Positions 1-11,683 of a DNA stretch of 64,000 nt are shown piece after piece. The stretch covers positions 310,001 through 374,000 of the forward strand of contig CM031552.1 in NCBI GenBank assembly GCA_018466975.1, read 5' to 3'. The notes below the pieces were generated by a model. It saw only the letters and a program-made list of their open reading frames with translations. It was not told the DNA's origin and searched no databases. Position 1 is the stretch's first letter. The number at the start of each line of letters is the position of its first letter. The stretch comes from Sparassis latifolia (lineage: Eukaryota; Basidiomycota; Agaricomycetes; Polyporales; Sparassidaceae). The position numbers and the translations under genes are program-made.

Positions 1-775
1 AGTATAAACCCTACTCCTGTGATGCGCGTACCAAGTTTTGTGAGTCGGAAGGCATAAATGGGAGATTACGATCGGCAGGATTCAACAATTTGAAGCGATC
101 AACGACAACTTCTACATCCCCTGCAGGGAGCTAGAAATGGCAAAAGATTTTCAGGAATTGGGAACGGACAGAGATAGAGTACATAAGCAAAGCATAATCA
201 ACGGCAACTCACTGCTCTCCTCTGTCCTTGGGGTCTCATTCGAACTGTTCCTTCTACAAGGACAGTAGACTCTACCGGGATGTCACGCATGGTCTGGAGG
301 ACATACTCTCCCGCATTCGCCGATACCACCAGCTGCGTGGAGCCGTATGAGTCTTTAATAGAGAAGAAGGAGAGGGTTTTGTTCAATTTTCTGGTAGTCC
401 GAGATGTATGACACGACAGATAGCTCAAGAAACGTGAACGCGTACCGTTCCGGCAAGAGCCAACCTGTAAGGACTACCCTAGACTCTGCGTCAGTCGAGC
501 TCAACGCTCCACATGTGTGGGTGCGGCTGTGGAAAGGTGCTGATTCATTGTCAGAGATATAGCGAATTTATGAAGGATGACGCACCACAATGCGCCTTCT
601 GAGCCCCAGTCTGCCCATTCTCCTGGGTCCCAGAGCTATGAAAAATATTGTCCGAGGAGACTGCGCTGTTAAAAATTTTACGGCGACAGCTTGGCACGAC
701 CTCGAAGATATTCAAACGTGTCCATTGATTGCGCGTAAGCGGGTAACGGTGAATTCTAGTCGCAACGCGATGCAT
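1..775 (-). CDS. Mitochondrial aspartyl-tRNA synthetase, N-terminal part (runs off the window)
   Basis: Class II aspartyl-tRNA synthetase of the mitochondrial/bacterial type, which charges tRNA-Asp in the mitochondrial matrix. The N-terminal OB-fold is readable across three exons: RTHTCGAL, then GWLLPER joined to KLNKTLSFFSIKD, then EVVVDRFKLLNPADRNLPF. The second junction (PER to KLN) is restored by removing a GT-AG intron at about 394-447. I place the start at 775 because that exon begins with a basic presequence-like stretch, and a GTGCGT...CAG intron (540-585) then joins it in frame to the RTHTCG exon. Near position 25 the frame reaches a GTACGC donor, so the catalytic domain lies outside the window. 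The family assignment is secure; the first exon is inferred. Confidence 0.8.
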
Positions 776-1677
776 TCCTCGGCGATTGGACTCGACAGTA
801 CTGTAGCTCCTCCCAACTACTCGCCTGTATAAATGGTTACAGCGGCTGTCTGAAGGGTTTGAGATAAGAACAAGTGCGCTCTTTCCGTCAAGTTGTTGCG
901 AGCTCAGGTCGTCGCGATCATAGAGTGGTGGGAGGCTCGGCCCGTGCATCAGCATTTGTCATCACTTTCTTAGTCTACTTTATTCGCCTTGAATAAGGGA
1001 GTAAGACAAAAACAAGATGAATAATACATTCAGAACTTGTCTCCTTAATTAAGATGATCGCTTGTCTTGATCCGTCTGAATTTCTCCTTAGAGGCTTAAA
1101 TCCAGCTGGCACTCATGTGTTCAGACGGACTAAAGGAAAATCAAGGAGATGACTTATGGCCTTATTTCCTTGGTAAGGCTGCTCTTAATGTTCTTGAATC
1201 ATCTGCGTGCTACTTCACTAAGGAAGCATCAAGACTGGGAAGGAATGATATTCACAGCACATAAGTCAAGATAAGACCGGTATAAGTAAGCCAGCTGGTA
1301 AGCTACTTCTCCGCACAGCATAGTAAGACAAACAATTAGTAGTCAAAGCTAGCCAGAGTCGACAGAACGTATGGAAAACCTTATGATAATTGGCGAGACA
1401 AACAACGGCAAAAAATATCAAGACTTGAATGACCACAGAAGGAGGCAGACATGAAGGGGAGAGAATGTTCACGGGAAATGAAAACTGGCGTGGAAGTGAA
1501 AATTAAAAGCGGCTAAAAATGGATGGGACACGGGAAAGGAGCCAGAGGGCGACAAGAATTGCATATATGGTATCATTAATCTCTCTGTGGCTAGCACAAC
1601 ACACTAGCAAATGTATGACCAAGTCAGTCAACGTGCTCGAGGACAATGGTCTGCCAGAACATACGCGGAATGCACGG
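776..1677. other. Intergenic spacer with a small inverted repeat
   Basis: No convincing gene is seen. A 10-base arm at 1071-1080 (TCCGTCTGAA) is repeated inverted at 1130-1139 (TTCAGACGGA). The right part of the spacer is downstream of the transposon companion gene and may hold one end of that element, but I could not pair a terminal inverted repeat. Confidence 0.4.
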
Positions 1678-4288
1678 TTAGTCAGAGTCCGCTTCCACAA
1701 GGTTTGCGCGGTCAACGTCTGACATGTCCTCGTCGGAGATGTCAATTGGATTCTGGCTGCTTGAATCCACTCTCGCGTAATCACGCGCCTTCTCGACAAC
1801 CTTGACCATTCTTGCTGCGGTGAGGTTAGCAGCTGACTGTGCGTATTCGCGAGTCTTGGATCCATAGTTCGCATCACTAAAGAGCGTGGACTTGCGCGAC
1901 AGCTTGCCTGTGGTCGGATTCAGCTTTTTCAGGATGACCGATTTCCCGCCCTCCAGCATGATGCTATGGGTCTTCCAAAGTACCAAGATACGTTCAACCT
2001 GTCAAAATGAGTCATATTCAGATCAACCCAGATGGACTTCTCTATTCTAATAGGAACAAAGTGAACATACCGCGGCAGTCGCCAATGCCACTGCACCAAC
2101 AATCCCAACATGGTCTTCATTGTTGTATAGCCCAGGAACGTGCACGGCATGATTGTTGATGGATGTGTAGTGCCAAGCAAGCGTCTTCAAGACTAGGACT
2201 CCGCAGAAGAGGCCTTTGAATTTCTGGAAACGGCACGGTACTTAGTTGTAGCACCATGAGGAGGATAGGAACGCACTGATTGATCATTGCTGTCAGCATT
2301 CTCCCATGCAAATCGAAGTTTGGAGAGCATTGCCCGCGCAAATTTTGCACGTTCATCAAGAGAATCCCGGTATAGTTTACTGGATTTGAAGATGCTCTCA
2401 AGATGATTCATGGCGCTAGAACCAAAACCGCTCCGATACTCATACACACGTTGCATTGCCTCCCTCAATGAGTCAACACCATGTCTTCGAATTGATACAA
2501 ATTGGGCTTACCAGCGCAAACACAGGACCATCGGTGTCTACCGTATACTGTATATCAAACTTGTAGACCGCGTCCCATATAGCTTGAAGAACCACGATGA
2601 TCTCAGAGTCATCAAGTAGCCAGGGGTCTCTGAGACTGCCGATATATTCCTGGAAAGTCGGTACGAACATACCGCGCCAACGGTTGCCCCGTGCTGCGCC
2701 CCTTGGCAGGTCGGAAGTTGTGAACCCCTCATTTCCTATTTTCACCTTACGAGGCTTGTACTTGACATCAACCTCTGAGTCATCATCGTCGACTTCCATT
2801 GGAGTCACCTCAGCGTTCGGCCTTGGCTTTGATTGTATTGCTTTGCTTGGTCGAGGAAGCTGATGGTCAACATTTTCGATCTTAACCGTTGTCTGTTCCC
2901 ATATAGTAAGTAGACAGAATGCTCAAGATGAACGTGTGCTAAACATACCGCAGAAGTGGTCCTCTTATTCTTCGCCTTTGGGGTATCTCCATTATCCGAC
3001 AATTCAATGACCTCTGCGACATGCACATTCTCGAACTTGACAATGTCCTGATTGGTAGGTTGAATCAGGTTCAAGCTGAGATGATCACAGAGACACTTAC
3101 ATCGTTTCGAACTCGTGTTCCAGCACCTTTGATCGGACTAGATAAAGCTGCATACCGTTCCACCTCTTCATCGAGATCGTCATCATTAAGGATACCCCTA
3201 GGATTGACAGTATTTTCCTCCTTTGTGCGTGCAGCTGCAATTTTACCTGAAGATGTTTTGGATTTTTTAGATACCTGTACTTCTGACGACACAGGTTTAG
3301 TGCGCCGGGAAACAGTGGCATCCATGGTGTGACTGTAAGTGCTGTTGGGTTGAACCCTGGTCCTAGACTGAACACCGCATGTAGAGACGTTGACTGCCCA
3401 ATTCTTTATTGCCCCAGCGGCAACAGCAATATCCTCTCTGCGGAAGACATGTCAGATCAGTAACAACGGTGAGTAATCATGATGTATTCTACGAACTCGT
3501 TATCTGATTTCTCAGCTTCATCGGGCTCTGCCACGCGGCGCCTGTCATCTGCATCAGGCCCGGCAGGTGTCTTCTCTTCATCCTCGGATTGTTCCACTAT
3601 CATAGACATATCCTGGTGCTTGCGTATGTTTTTGATCGCTTCTCGGGTACTGAAGTTGTTCTTCTTAGACTTCTTCTTGGGCCGATCATTATCGCTTGCA
3701 TCGAGGTCAGTGAGGACAGACCCTTGATCAGTTTCGTCCACCTTGTTTCCTTCATCTGCAACAGTGGACGGTGTCTCTGAAGGCTAGGTCAGACTTATCA
3801 GCAGTTGTAAGTTAAGACATACCATGACGAGGCTTCCGCGACCTCTTCAGGTTGGCCATCCCCACACGTGTCACTTCGCGTTGGGCATCCTCCATGGCCA
3901 TCTTGTCTTCAAGCTGTGCAACACGAGTCTGGCCCTTCTTCTTTGCTGCTGCCTTCACCTGACTCTGTTCCTCTTTTGCGGCCGCCTTCATCTCAGCCTG
4001 CCTCTTTTTTGCTGCTGCCTTCGTCTCAGCTTGCTCTCGTTTTTCTGCTGCCTTCGCATTGGCCAGTTCCTTCCTCACTGCTGCCCTTGCCTCAGCCTGC
4101 TCCCTTCTCGCTGCTAACTTTGCCTCAGCCTGCTCCTGCTTTGCAGTAGCATCAGCCTCCTTCGCCTTTTGCTTTGCTTCCTTTTCAGCTTGGACTTCTG
4201 CAGCTGAGCGATGTACTCGGGCTGGAGGATGAGTGCCTTCACTAGGTGGTATGAAGGTAGTAGAAGAACGAGTATTACGTTGTGCCAT
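1678..4288 (-). CDS. Transposon companion protein, acidic with alanine/lysine/glutamate coiled coil
   Basis: Multi-exon gene. The start at 4288 (MAQRNTRSST) precedes a Pro/Ser stretch and then about 110 residues of repeated (E/K)AAAKK-like heptads from roughly 4.2 to 3.9 kb, predicted to be a long charged coiled coil. Middle exons hold acidic and lysine-rich, nuclear-localisation-like segments. The C-terminal half (about 2.8-1.7 kb) is globular, with FVPTFQEYIGSLRDPWLLDD, an IWDAVY segment, YEYRSGFGSSA and a final FSDANYGSKTREYAQSA region. I remember this arrangement from proteins of unknown function beside Plavaka transposases in mushroom genomes, but cannot name a domain. No catalytic motif is visible. 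It may bind DNA or the transposase. The frame looks open after short introns are removed. Confidence 0.6.
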
Positions 4289-6926
4289 AGGGAGTCGTTG
4301 ACTTGAGAGAATGAGAGATACTGTGTGAGTGATCTGTTCAAGTTGTTGCGCTGGCAAGCGGCTAATGCGGAGAATACCAGATTTGTATGCTTGATATATT
4401 GTGGCTTCAAGTTAAATCAAATGCCTTTTCCAATTTTTGTAGTTCCGGTAACGAAGATTACCACCGAATAAGTGCTTCCGCTGCGGCGATGGCAGCGACT
4501 GAAATCGCTAAGTCAGCACAGCACAACTGGTTCCTATTCTTCACTCTCGCTACCCATGTCTCATCCAGTCTATGCTCATCTTCAGTTTCAATGCCCTGTG
4601 GCAGGCTGCAACAGATGGTTTCGCAACACATCGGGTCGCAAGAAACACATTCGAGCCCAACATGGGCATTCTTTCAGTGAAAGGTTGCCGTCAAGTCCAC
4701 AGCCGGGACATGAATCTACTTCATGGATGCATCGTGCAGAGTTGCATGAACATGATAATTCAGACGGTAAGCCTATCATATAATATTGTCTCTTCGGGTT
4801 GATGACATTCAAGTATATATTGATCTGCGTTCACATTTTCCAGATATGAACTCCGCAGACCACAACTCGCTGCCCTTCAACGATCTCGACATAGAAAATC
4901 TTGATTTTGGTATTGAGGAATATGATTTGTACCACAACAATATCGACAAAGGGTTTGACAAGCACGAGGAAGAGTCCAATGGGTCTGACGAGTCTGATGA
5001 AGGCTCAGATGAGTCCGATGAAGACACAGAGGAGTATGAAATGCCTAGTAGAAGCCCAAGTCCTGTCTCTGCCGATGAGGATGAAAGGACAATGCGTGAG
5101 TCTCTCGGCGTGGAGTATCATCAGTATATCAATGGTGAGAACAATGCGAAGGTGAGATCTCGCTGTGAGCTGACCTTTTTGATTACAGGTACACCTTGTG
5201 ACAAGGACGGCAACTACCTACCTAAGAATACTTCTCCTACACCTCGCGATATGCCCCGATCAGATGACTGGACTCCCTATCGCAGCCAGGTTGAGTTCGA
5301 ACTCGCTGAATTTCTTTACACGCGTGAGCAAATGTCCGCACCAAATATTAACACCCTCCTTGATCTCTGGGCAGCCACCTTGCTGCGACACAACGATGAA
5401 CCTCCCTTTGCCAATGTGAAGGATATGTATAGTACGATACACTCAATCAAGTCTGGAGAAGTTGGGTGGCAGTCTTTCAACATGACTTATCAAGGAGAAG
5501 TGCCTCAGCATGACGTTCCGCCGTGGATGCAAGCTACTTATGATGTTTGGTTCTGAGATCCACATACTGTTGCACAGAATATGCTCGCCAATCCGGACTT
5601 TGATGGAGAAATGGACTACGGTCCATTGCGCGAGTTTGATGGTGAGGAGCGTCGTCTCAAAAATTTTATGGGAGGGGACTGGGCATGGAAACAAGCGGTA
5701 CGTCCTGCCCTTCAAAATTTGGCCACAGACCAGTCCTCATCTACTTTGTAGGATATTATCTCGGCTGATCCCAACACACATGGTGCAGCGTTTGTCCCTA
5801 TCATGCTCGGAAGTGACAAGATGACAGTGTCAGTGGCCACAGGACAAAACGAGTACTACCCTTTGTACATGGGGATCGGAAACACTCACAATCATGTTCG
5901 ACGTGCGCATCGCAACGCGATTGTCCTCATTGGTTTCCTTGCAATACCAAAAAGTTCGTGGTGCCTATGCTTTGCTCTTATCCTTTCACTGACTCAGTAC
6001 ACAACTTGAAGCGGATCGGAAGTATGCTGATGATGTCAAGTTTCGCAAGTTTCGTCGACAGTTATTCCACTCATCTCTTTCGAGGATTCTGCAGTCACTC
6101 AAGCCTGGAATGACAATGCCAGAAGTCACACGCTGTGCCGATGGCCACTTTCGGCGGATAATATATGGCCTTGGGCCATATATCGCTGATTATCCTGAGC
6201 AGGCACTCCTGGCATGCATAGTGCAGGGCTGGTGTCCGAAGTGCGTCTGATTCTCCCTTGTCTTTGACATTGAAAGGGGCTACTTATACAGCTAACAACA
6301 GATGTACTGCGAGGAACACAAACCTTGATGGCAATGATAGCGGGCGTCGTTCCGCCCAGCATACCGAGTTACTTGTTGAAACCTTTGAGTTGGGAATCCT
6401 TTGGGATGAGTACGGCCTTGTCGGTGATATTGTGGTAAGTACACAGTCTTGGCGATCGAAGTTCTTTTGCTTTCAAACTTCCTATTGTTCACTCTTCTTT
6501 GCTTCGGATTCTGCCTCAATATCTTTCTTTCTTTGAATGAATTTTGTTGTTTTGGCAATCATCTAATTGACGTACTCACATATTCGTTGGTAGCCCTTCA
6601 CCAATGATTTTCCTCGTGCTGACATACATGAGCTCCTTTCGCCCGACCTTCTCCACCAGCTAATCAAAGGAACCTTCAAAGATCATCTGGTTGATTGGGT
6701 AGAGCAAGATCTGCAAATTAAAGATGGAAAGCGAAAAGCTAAAGAAATCATGGCGGATATTGACCAGTGGTACGTTACTGCTTTATTTTATTGTATATCA
6801 ACGTTATGATTGAGATTCTGCCTGTAGTATTGCTGCAGTTCCTGCATTCTCTGGGCTACGGCGATTTCATGAAGGTCGAGGATTCAAACAGTGGACAGGA
6901 GACGACTCCAAGGCACTGATGAAGGC

Positions 6927-6931
6927 AAGTC
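6927..6931. repeat. Target-site duplication of the copia element, left copy
   Basis: AAGTC immediately left of the element; the same five bases follow the right LTR at 11684-11688. Five bases is the usual Ty1/copia integrase duplication. The site lies at positions +3 to +7 of a transposase intron whose 5' splice site reads GCAAGT. Confidence 0.9.
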
Positions 6932-7165
6932 TATTAGCGCAGCTCGTATGAATTCCTCCAAGTGAGTGATTTGGGGAAGAGATATAATTACTGGGACCTG
7001 CAAGAGGTCCCTCCTTATATACTATACCAGTAGACTAGTCCAGAACATGCCACATAGTTCTCGTAGCTACTGTATCCTTCGATGCTGAACAAGATATCGG
7101 GGAATATCGCCCGACTACCTGGATGCTCCGGATTGCCTAATAAGGTCATCCCGAAGCCTCCAACA
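6932..7165 (-). repeat. 3' LTR of the copia element (full-length copy)
   Basis: 234 bases. In element orientation it opens TGTTGGAGG, has a TATATAAGG box-like sequence in the middle and closes CTAATA. It matches 11535-11683 except for two substitutions and an 85-base segment missing from the other LTR. A purine tract abuts it on the inner side, which defines it as the 3' LTR. Confidence 0.92.
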
Positions 7166-7174
7166 CTCCCCCTC
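7166..7174 (-). promoter_or_regulatory. Polypurine tract of the copia element
   Basis: GAGGGGGAG in element orientation, directly against the 3' LTR; the usual position for priming plus-strand DNA synthesis. It overlaps the final stop codon of pol (7173-7175). Confidence 0.75.
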
Positions 7175-10100
7175 AAGCCGGAAGCATCCCAAGTTCCAAT
7201 GTGAACTTTTGGTGCTTAGGCTTGGGTAGGGCCTTAGTAAATACATCTGCTACCATCTCATCTGTAGGACAGTAGCACAATTGAATAATACCATTTTCCA
7301 CCTTTTCGCGCACGAAATGATTCTGCACGTCAAAGTGCTTTGACTGCGCGTGATACTGCGGGTCACGTGCTATCGCGATCGCTGCCTGGTTATCACAATA
7401 AATTTCTGTGGGTTCTTCTTGTGCAAACCCGAGTTCTGCCAGTAAGTTTCACAGCCATATTGCTTGACGTGTCGCGTGCGCGAGTGCTGTATACTCGGCT
7501 TCTGTCGAGGATGTTGCCGTTGTTGTTTGTTTCTTCGAACTCCATGCTACGGCTCCACCTCCCAAGTAAAAGACATGACCCGAGACTGATTTTCGGTCAT
7601 GATCTGATGCATAATCCGCGTCCGTATATCCTCCTATTATATTTCCGTTCGGCGCATCCGAATCACGTCGCGTGTACGTGACGTGCAAGTCACGTGTTCC
7701 TGCGAGGTACCGTAGAACGCGTTTTGCCGCTGTCCAATGGACAGGTCATGGGCACGCTGTGTATTTGCTCAGTGTCTGTACAGCGTAGGAAATATCTGGC
7801 CTTGTTCCCACTGCTGCGTACATCAGCGATCCCACCATCGATGTGTAACCTTCCGCCAAACGGTCGTCCGCCTCCTCGTTCTCGTCCTCTACCGTGAGCA
7901 CCACGTTCGGATCGAGCGGCATCCCTACAGCGTTGGCGTTCTCAAGCTGGTATCGCTTGAGAATGCTCTCGATGTAGTGCTGTTGCGAGATTTGAAGTGT
8001 TCCCGCTTCCCTATCTCGCTCAATTTCAATCCCAACAATTTTCTGTGGCTCACCAAGGTCCATGACTTCGAAGAGGTCCTGCAGGTCGCACTTGAGCTCC
8101 TCCATGAGCTTCGGAGAGTTGGTGAATAACAGTAAGTCATCCACCCATACCGTGATAATTTGAACTTCTCCTTCCTTTCGCTCCTGCAGGTATACACATG
8201 GATCCGCCTCCAGCCGCTTGTACCCGAGCTCCATCAGCTCGCAATGCAGCTTGCGGTTCCATTCGCGCCCGGACTGCTTTAGTCCGTAGAGCGTCTTGCG
8301 GAGTCGACAAACGCGTCCACTTTCGTCATCGAAGCCTTCCGGCTGTCGCATGTAGATCTCCTCCTGGAGGTCTCCATTCAGGTAAGCTCCCTTGACATCC
8401 ATCTGGCCTATTTCCCAGTTATTAACTACTGCTAATGCTAGGATGGCCCTGATGGACTCAAGACGAACTACAGGGGCAAAGGTTTCAAGGAAATCCATCC
8501 CTGGGATCTGTGAGTACCCCTGTGCCACCAATCTGGCTTTGTACTTGACAACCTGACCCTCCTTGTTGGTTTTCCTCTGGAAGACCCACTTGCAGCCCAC
8601 AGCATTTCAATCTTTTGGTAAGTCTTGTAGCTCCCAAGTCCCCATGCCCTGCAACTGATCATATTCCGCTTTTACAGCCTTTTCCCATTCTGACCATTCC
8701 GGAGAGGCTTGGGCCTCCGCGAGGCTTCGCGGTTCATCTCCTGCACTCGCCGTTCTGTCGCCCGATGCCAGCGCTGTCGCATACAGCGCCTGCGCGATCT
8801 CTTCGAATTCTTCGGGCATCACAGCGACTTTCGCACTTTCACCCGGTGCGTTCTCTTTCGGCACTCCCGGCGGCTCGCGCGACTTCGTGGGCTGCGCGCG
8901 GGGGTTATCCATCTTTCGATAGTCGTGATCCTGCATGGCGCGGGTCGTACAATGAAGAGGGATCTTCGGGGGTGCAGGCAAGAATGTTGGTCGCTCTCGC
9001 ATGCTCTCCTGCATCTCGGGAGGTAAGTCTTCCTCCGTAATGTGGTTTCCATCGTGTTTCTTGTTAGACTGATCAGCTTTGACAGGTACTGATGCTGGTT
9101 TTGATGCAGATGTGGGAGGCTGCTGCTTGACAGCTCCCCCTGACTCCCCCTCGAGCGGCAGCCTGTCCCTATCATTGAACTGGTGTACAGGGACGTTACT
9201 CGCTGGTTTCGGGGCATCTGCAAACACAAAATTTCGTGAGACTCGGATCGAGCGTGCACCTGCATCGTAGTAGTGCACGGCCTTCGGGCCATCAGCAAAA
9301 CCCACGAAGGTGTGCTTCTTCAACTTTGGCTTGAGTTTTGAGAGGTTCTGACCTTCCGTCAGAATCCAGACATCTGATCCGAATTCTCATAGGTGTGCAA
9401 CATTGGGTTTATTGCCTGTCCACGCCTCTTCCGGGGTTCTCCCATGCAGTGCCTTCATCAGCGCTCGATTTCGCAGGTATGCTGCATATGCAACAGCTTC
9501 CGCCCAGAGGAAGCTTGGAAGATTCTTCGCGATCAACATCGCACGTGCAAGCTCGAGCAAGGTTCGGTTAAATCGCTCGGCTACACCATTCTGCGAAGGT
9601 GAGTACGGCGCTGTTGTTTGCAGCTCAATTCCTTTCTCACGGCACCACCCTTTCAGGTTTTTATTGATGTACTCGGACCCGTTGTCAACACGCACGATCT
9701 TCGGCAGGTGCCCGAAGCGTCGTTCAATAAAGGTGAGGTATTCTTTCAATTTTTCAAAAGCCTCACTTTTATGTTTCATGAACAGGACTTGGCACCTCCG
9801 CGTGCAGTCGTCCGTGAACGATATGTAGTAACGCGATCCGGCGATCGATACTACACGTGCGGGGCTCCAGACATCACTATGCGTCAACTCGCCTGGCATC
9901 TGAGAGCGGTCCTCCACCTCCTTCGGGTATGCACGACGTGCCTGCTTAGCTTGTACGCAGGCTTCGCACTGCGTGAGCGGCATTGAGTTTTCGTCAATGG
10001 TAAGTCCTTCTACCATCTTCTCCTTGTATAGCCGTTCTAATCCAGTGATACCCAGATGTCCGTATCTTCGGTGCCACGACTCCCACGAGTCATTATCTTC

Positions 10101-10844
10101 GTGTGCAACATTCGCGCGTTCGTTCATCGGCGTCGCGATCTTGGCCCGCATATCGAGCAAGTACAAACGGCCGATTTTCCGGCCTTCAGCGATGGCGTGG
10201 CCGCCACTCTCCCGTAGCGTTATCCCTCCATCACCACCGTCAAAGTGTCCGCCCGCCTCGTCCAGACGGGTGAGCGACACTAAGTTATTCGTTGCTCTTG
10301 GTGCGTATAACACATCCTTCAGACAGAAGGTAAAAGTCTTGCCGCCTATCCTGCTATTGACTTCCACAGTGCCACGCCCAAGTGCGCGTATGCTCTGGTC
10401 ACCAATGCCGGTGATCGATGAGGCTTCAAGCGGCATGAAGTCCGTTATTGCATCACGAAGGTTCGTAACGTGTGACGTCGTTCCCGAGTCAGCTAGCCAG
10501 TCATAACATGAGAACTGACTACTAAATTGCTGCCCAATACCGATTGCCTCGTCTGTGTGGAATGCAACATCTCGCAGCATGTCATTTGTTGACTGTGCCT
10601 GGTTCGTGTGCGCCTGCACACGGCCTCCTTTTTTACTTCGTGGTCCCTGACCCGCCTTGCCGCCGCCTTTCGACCAACACTCATGTTGAGTGTGTCCACG
10701 CTTGTGGCAATTCCAGCACTCCGCGTCGGACTTCCTGTCCGTTCCGCCCTGTGTGGTATTCTTCGGCTGGGTCCACCGCCCGCGCGCTGCCAGCGCAGAC
10801 TCATCGGCACCGCCCGCGCGCTGCCAGCGCAGACTCATCGGCAC
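7173..10844 (-). pseudogene. Copia pol polyprotein (protease, integrase, reverse transcriptase, RNase H), four nonsense codons
   Basis: Reading on the minus strand: a CCHC knuckle (CWNCHKRGHTQHEC), an aspartic protease site (ADSGTTSH), the pre-integrase HRRYGHLG segment, and the integrase core with HSDVW, VDNGSEY and QNGVAERFNRT. Reverse transcriptase follows with KARLVAQGYSQ, QMDVKGAYLNG and the catalytic VDDLLLF, then RNase H with GYTDADYASD and STEAEYTAL. In-frame TGA codons sit at 9387-9389, 8607-8609, 7746-7748 and 7449-7451, at positions where the family commonly has arginine (for example HL-R-FG and IWL-R-LL). Protein homology continues unbroken through each. It is non-functional as written. 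Confidence 0.93.
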
Positions 10845-10848
10845 CGCC
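10781..10848. repeat. 34-base tandem duplication at the gag-pol junction
   Basis: Two exact copies, 10781-10814 and 10815-10848, each beginning CGCGCGCTGCCAGCGCAG on the plus strand. Because 34 is not a multiple of three, the duplication puts gag and the zinc-knuckle/pol part in different frames; both frames read the same GGADESALAARG segment, showing that they were once continuous. Confidence 0.92.
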
Positions 10849-11437
10849 TTTCTCTCGCTGGCGCCAGTATTCTTCGAGCAAGATGGCTATTAATTCATAT
10901 GATGTCGGCAGCGTGTCCTTCTGACTAGTTGCAGCTAGGTATGCGGATGTGAACTGGTCCCAAGACTCTGGTAACGATGTGATCAGGATCGTTCGAAATT
11001 CATCATCCGACACCTTGCTACCCATTGTGTGTAGCTGCTCCTGTGTCCGGCGGAGCTCCGTGATATGCGCCGCAATATCGCTGCCTTCCGTGGCAACTGT
11101 GCGGTAGAATTTCCTTCGGTATGCCATTATCCCCAGTTGTCCACTCGCCTCCTTTACTAACTTCAATTGGTTCCACATCTCCGCAGCCGTTGTAGCGTCC
11201 GTGATGTGTATCATCTGCGAGTCGCTCAACAGCAGCTCGATAACGGTCTGGGCTTTCTGATCGCCCTCGATCCATTTCTTGGTTGCTGCCATCTCTTTCG
11301 GTGTTGGTGTCGCTGCGTCTACCGGCTTCGGCTTCTCCGAGGTCCCATCAACATACTTCAGGACACCGCGCTCCCTTAAGTTGTTCGATTCGGAACAAGG
11401 ACGACAGGCTGTCGCGAGATTCAGTAGTACCAGACAT
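10801..11437 (-). pseudogene. Copia gag, with an internal deletion near its start
   Basis: The initiator ATG at 11437 reads MSGTTESRDSLSSLFRIEQL and then shifts into a stop. The continuing gag frame resumes nearby as LRERGVLKYVDG and runs through TKKWIEGDQKAQTVIELLLS, DATTAAEMWNQLK and LPESWDQFTSAYLA, hallmarks of the UBN2-like copia gag. The family normally has a longer conserved segment between the two parts, so a deletion with net frameshift is inferred. The frame ends in the 34-base duplication. Confidence 0.85.
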
Positions 11438-11520
11438 TGTAACTACTGATAGTCAGAGTGTGTAATGAGTAAGTAGAGGTTAGTAGGTGTGAATAGAATA
11501 AGCTATAAGCTATAAGCTAT

Positions 11521-11534
11521 CGGGGCTCATAACC
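11521..11534 (-). promoter_or_regulatory. Candidate primer-binding site of the copia element
   Basis: GGTTATGAGCCCCG follows the 5' LTR directly in element orientation. It resembles the initiator-Met half-tRNA sites of copia elements, but I could not align it to a tRNA from this genome. Confidence 0.5.
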
Positions 11535-11683
11535 TATTAGCGCAGCTCGTATGAATTCCTCCGAGTGAGTGATTTGGGGAAGAGATATAATTACTGGGAC
11601 CTGCAAGAGGTCCCTCCTTATATACTACACCAGTACCTGGATGCTCCGGATTGCCTAATAAGGTCATCCCGAAGCCTCCAACA
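11535..11683 (-). repeat. 5' LTR of the copia element, 85 bases shorter
   Basis: 149 bases. It is equivalent to the 3' LTR except that 85 bases just upstream of the TATATAAGG box (element orientation) are gone, presumably part of U3. Two substitutions separate the copies. Confidence 0.92.

Larger units (their letters stand above)
6932..11683 (-). mobile_element. Ty1/copia LTR retrotransposon, complete but mutated, nested in the Plavaka intron
   Basis: About 4.75 kb in minus orientation, bounded by LTRs that begin TGTTGGAGG and end CTAATA in element orientation, and by a 5-base target duplication. The order gag, zinc knuckle, protease, integrase, reverse transcriptase, RNase H is that of Ty1/copia (Pseudoviridae). 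The two LTRs differ at two positions plus one 85-base deletion, so the insertion is fairly recent. The coding frame is broken by a deletion in gag, a 34-base duplication and four in-frame TGA codons. Removing the element and one AAGTC restores the host intron. Confidence 0.95.

Noticed and set aside
8615..9040. Plus-strand open frames across the copia element
   Set aside because: They are opposite-strand shadows of pol, where every copia domain is readable in order.
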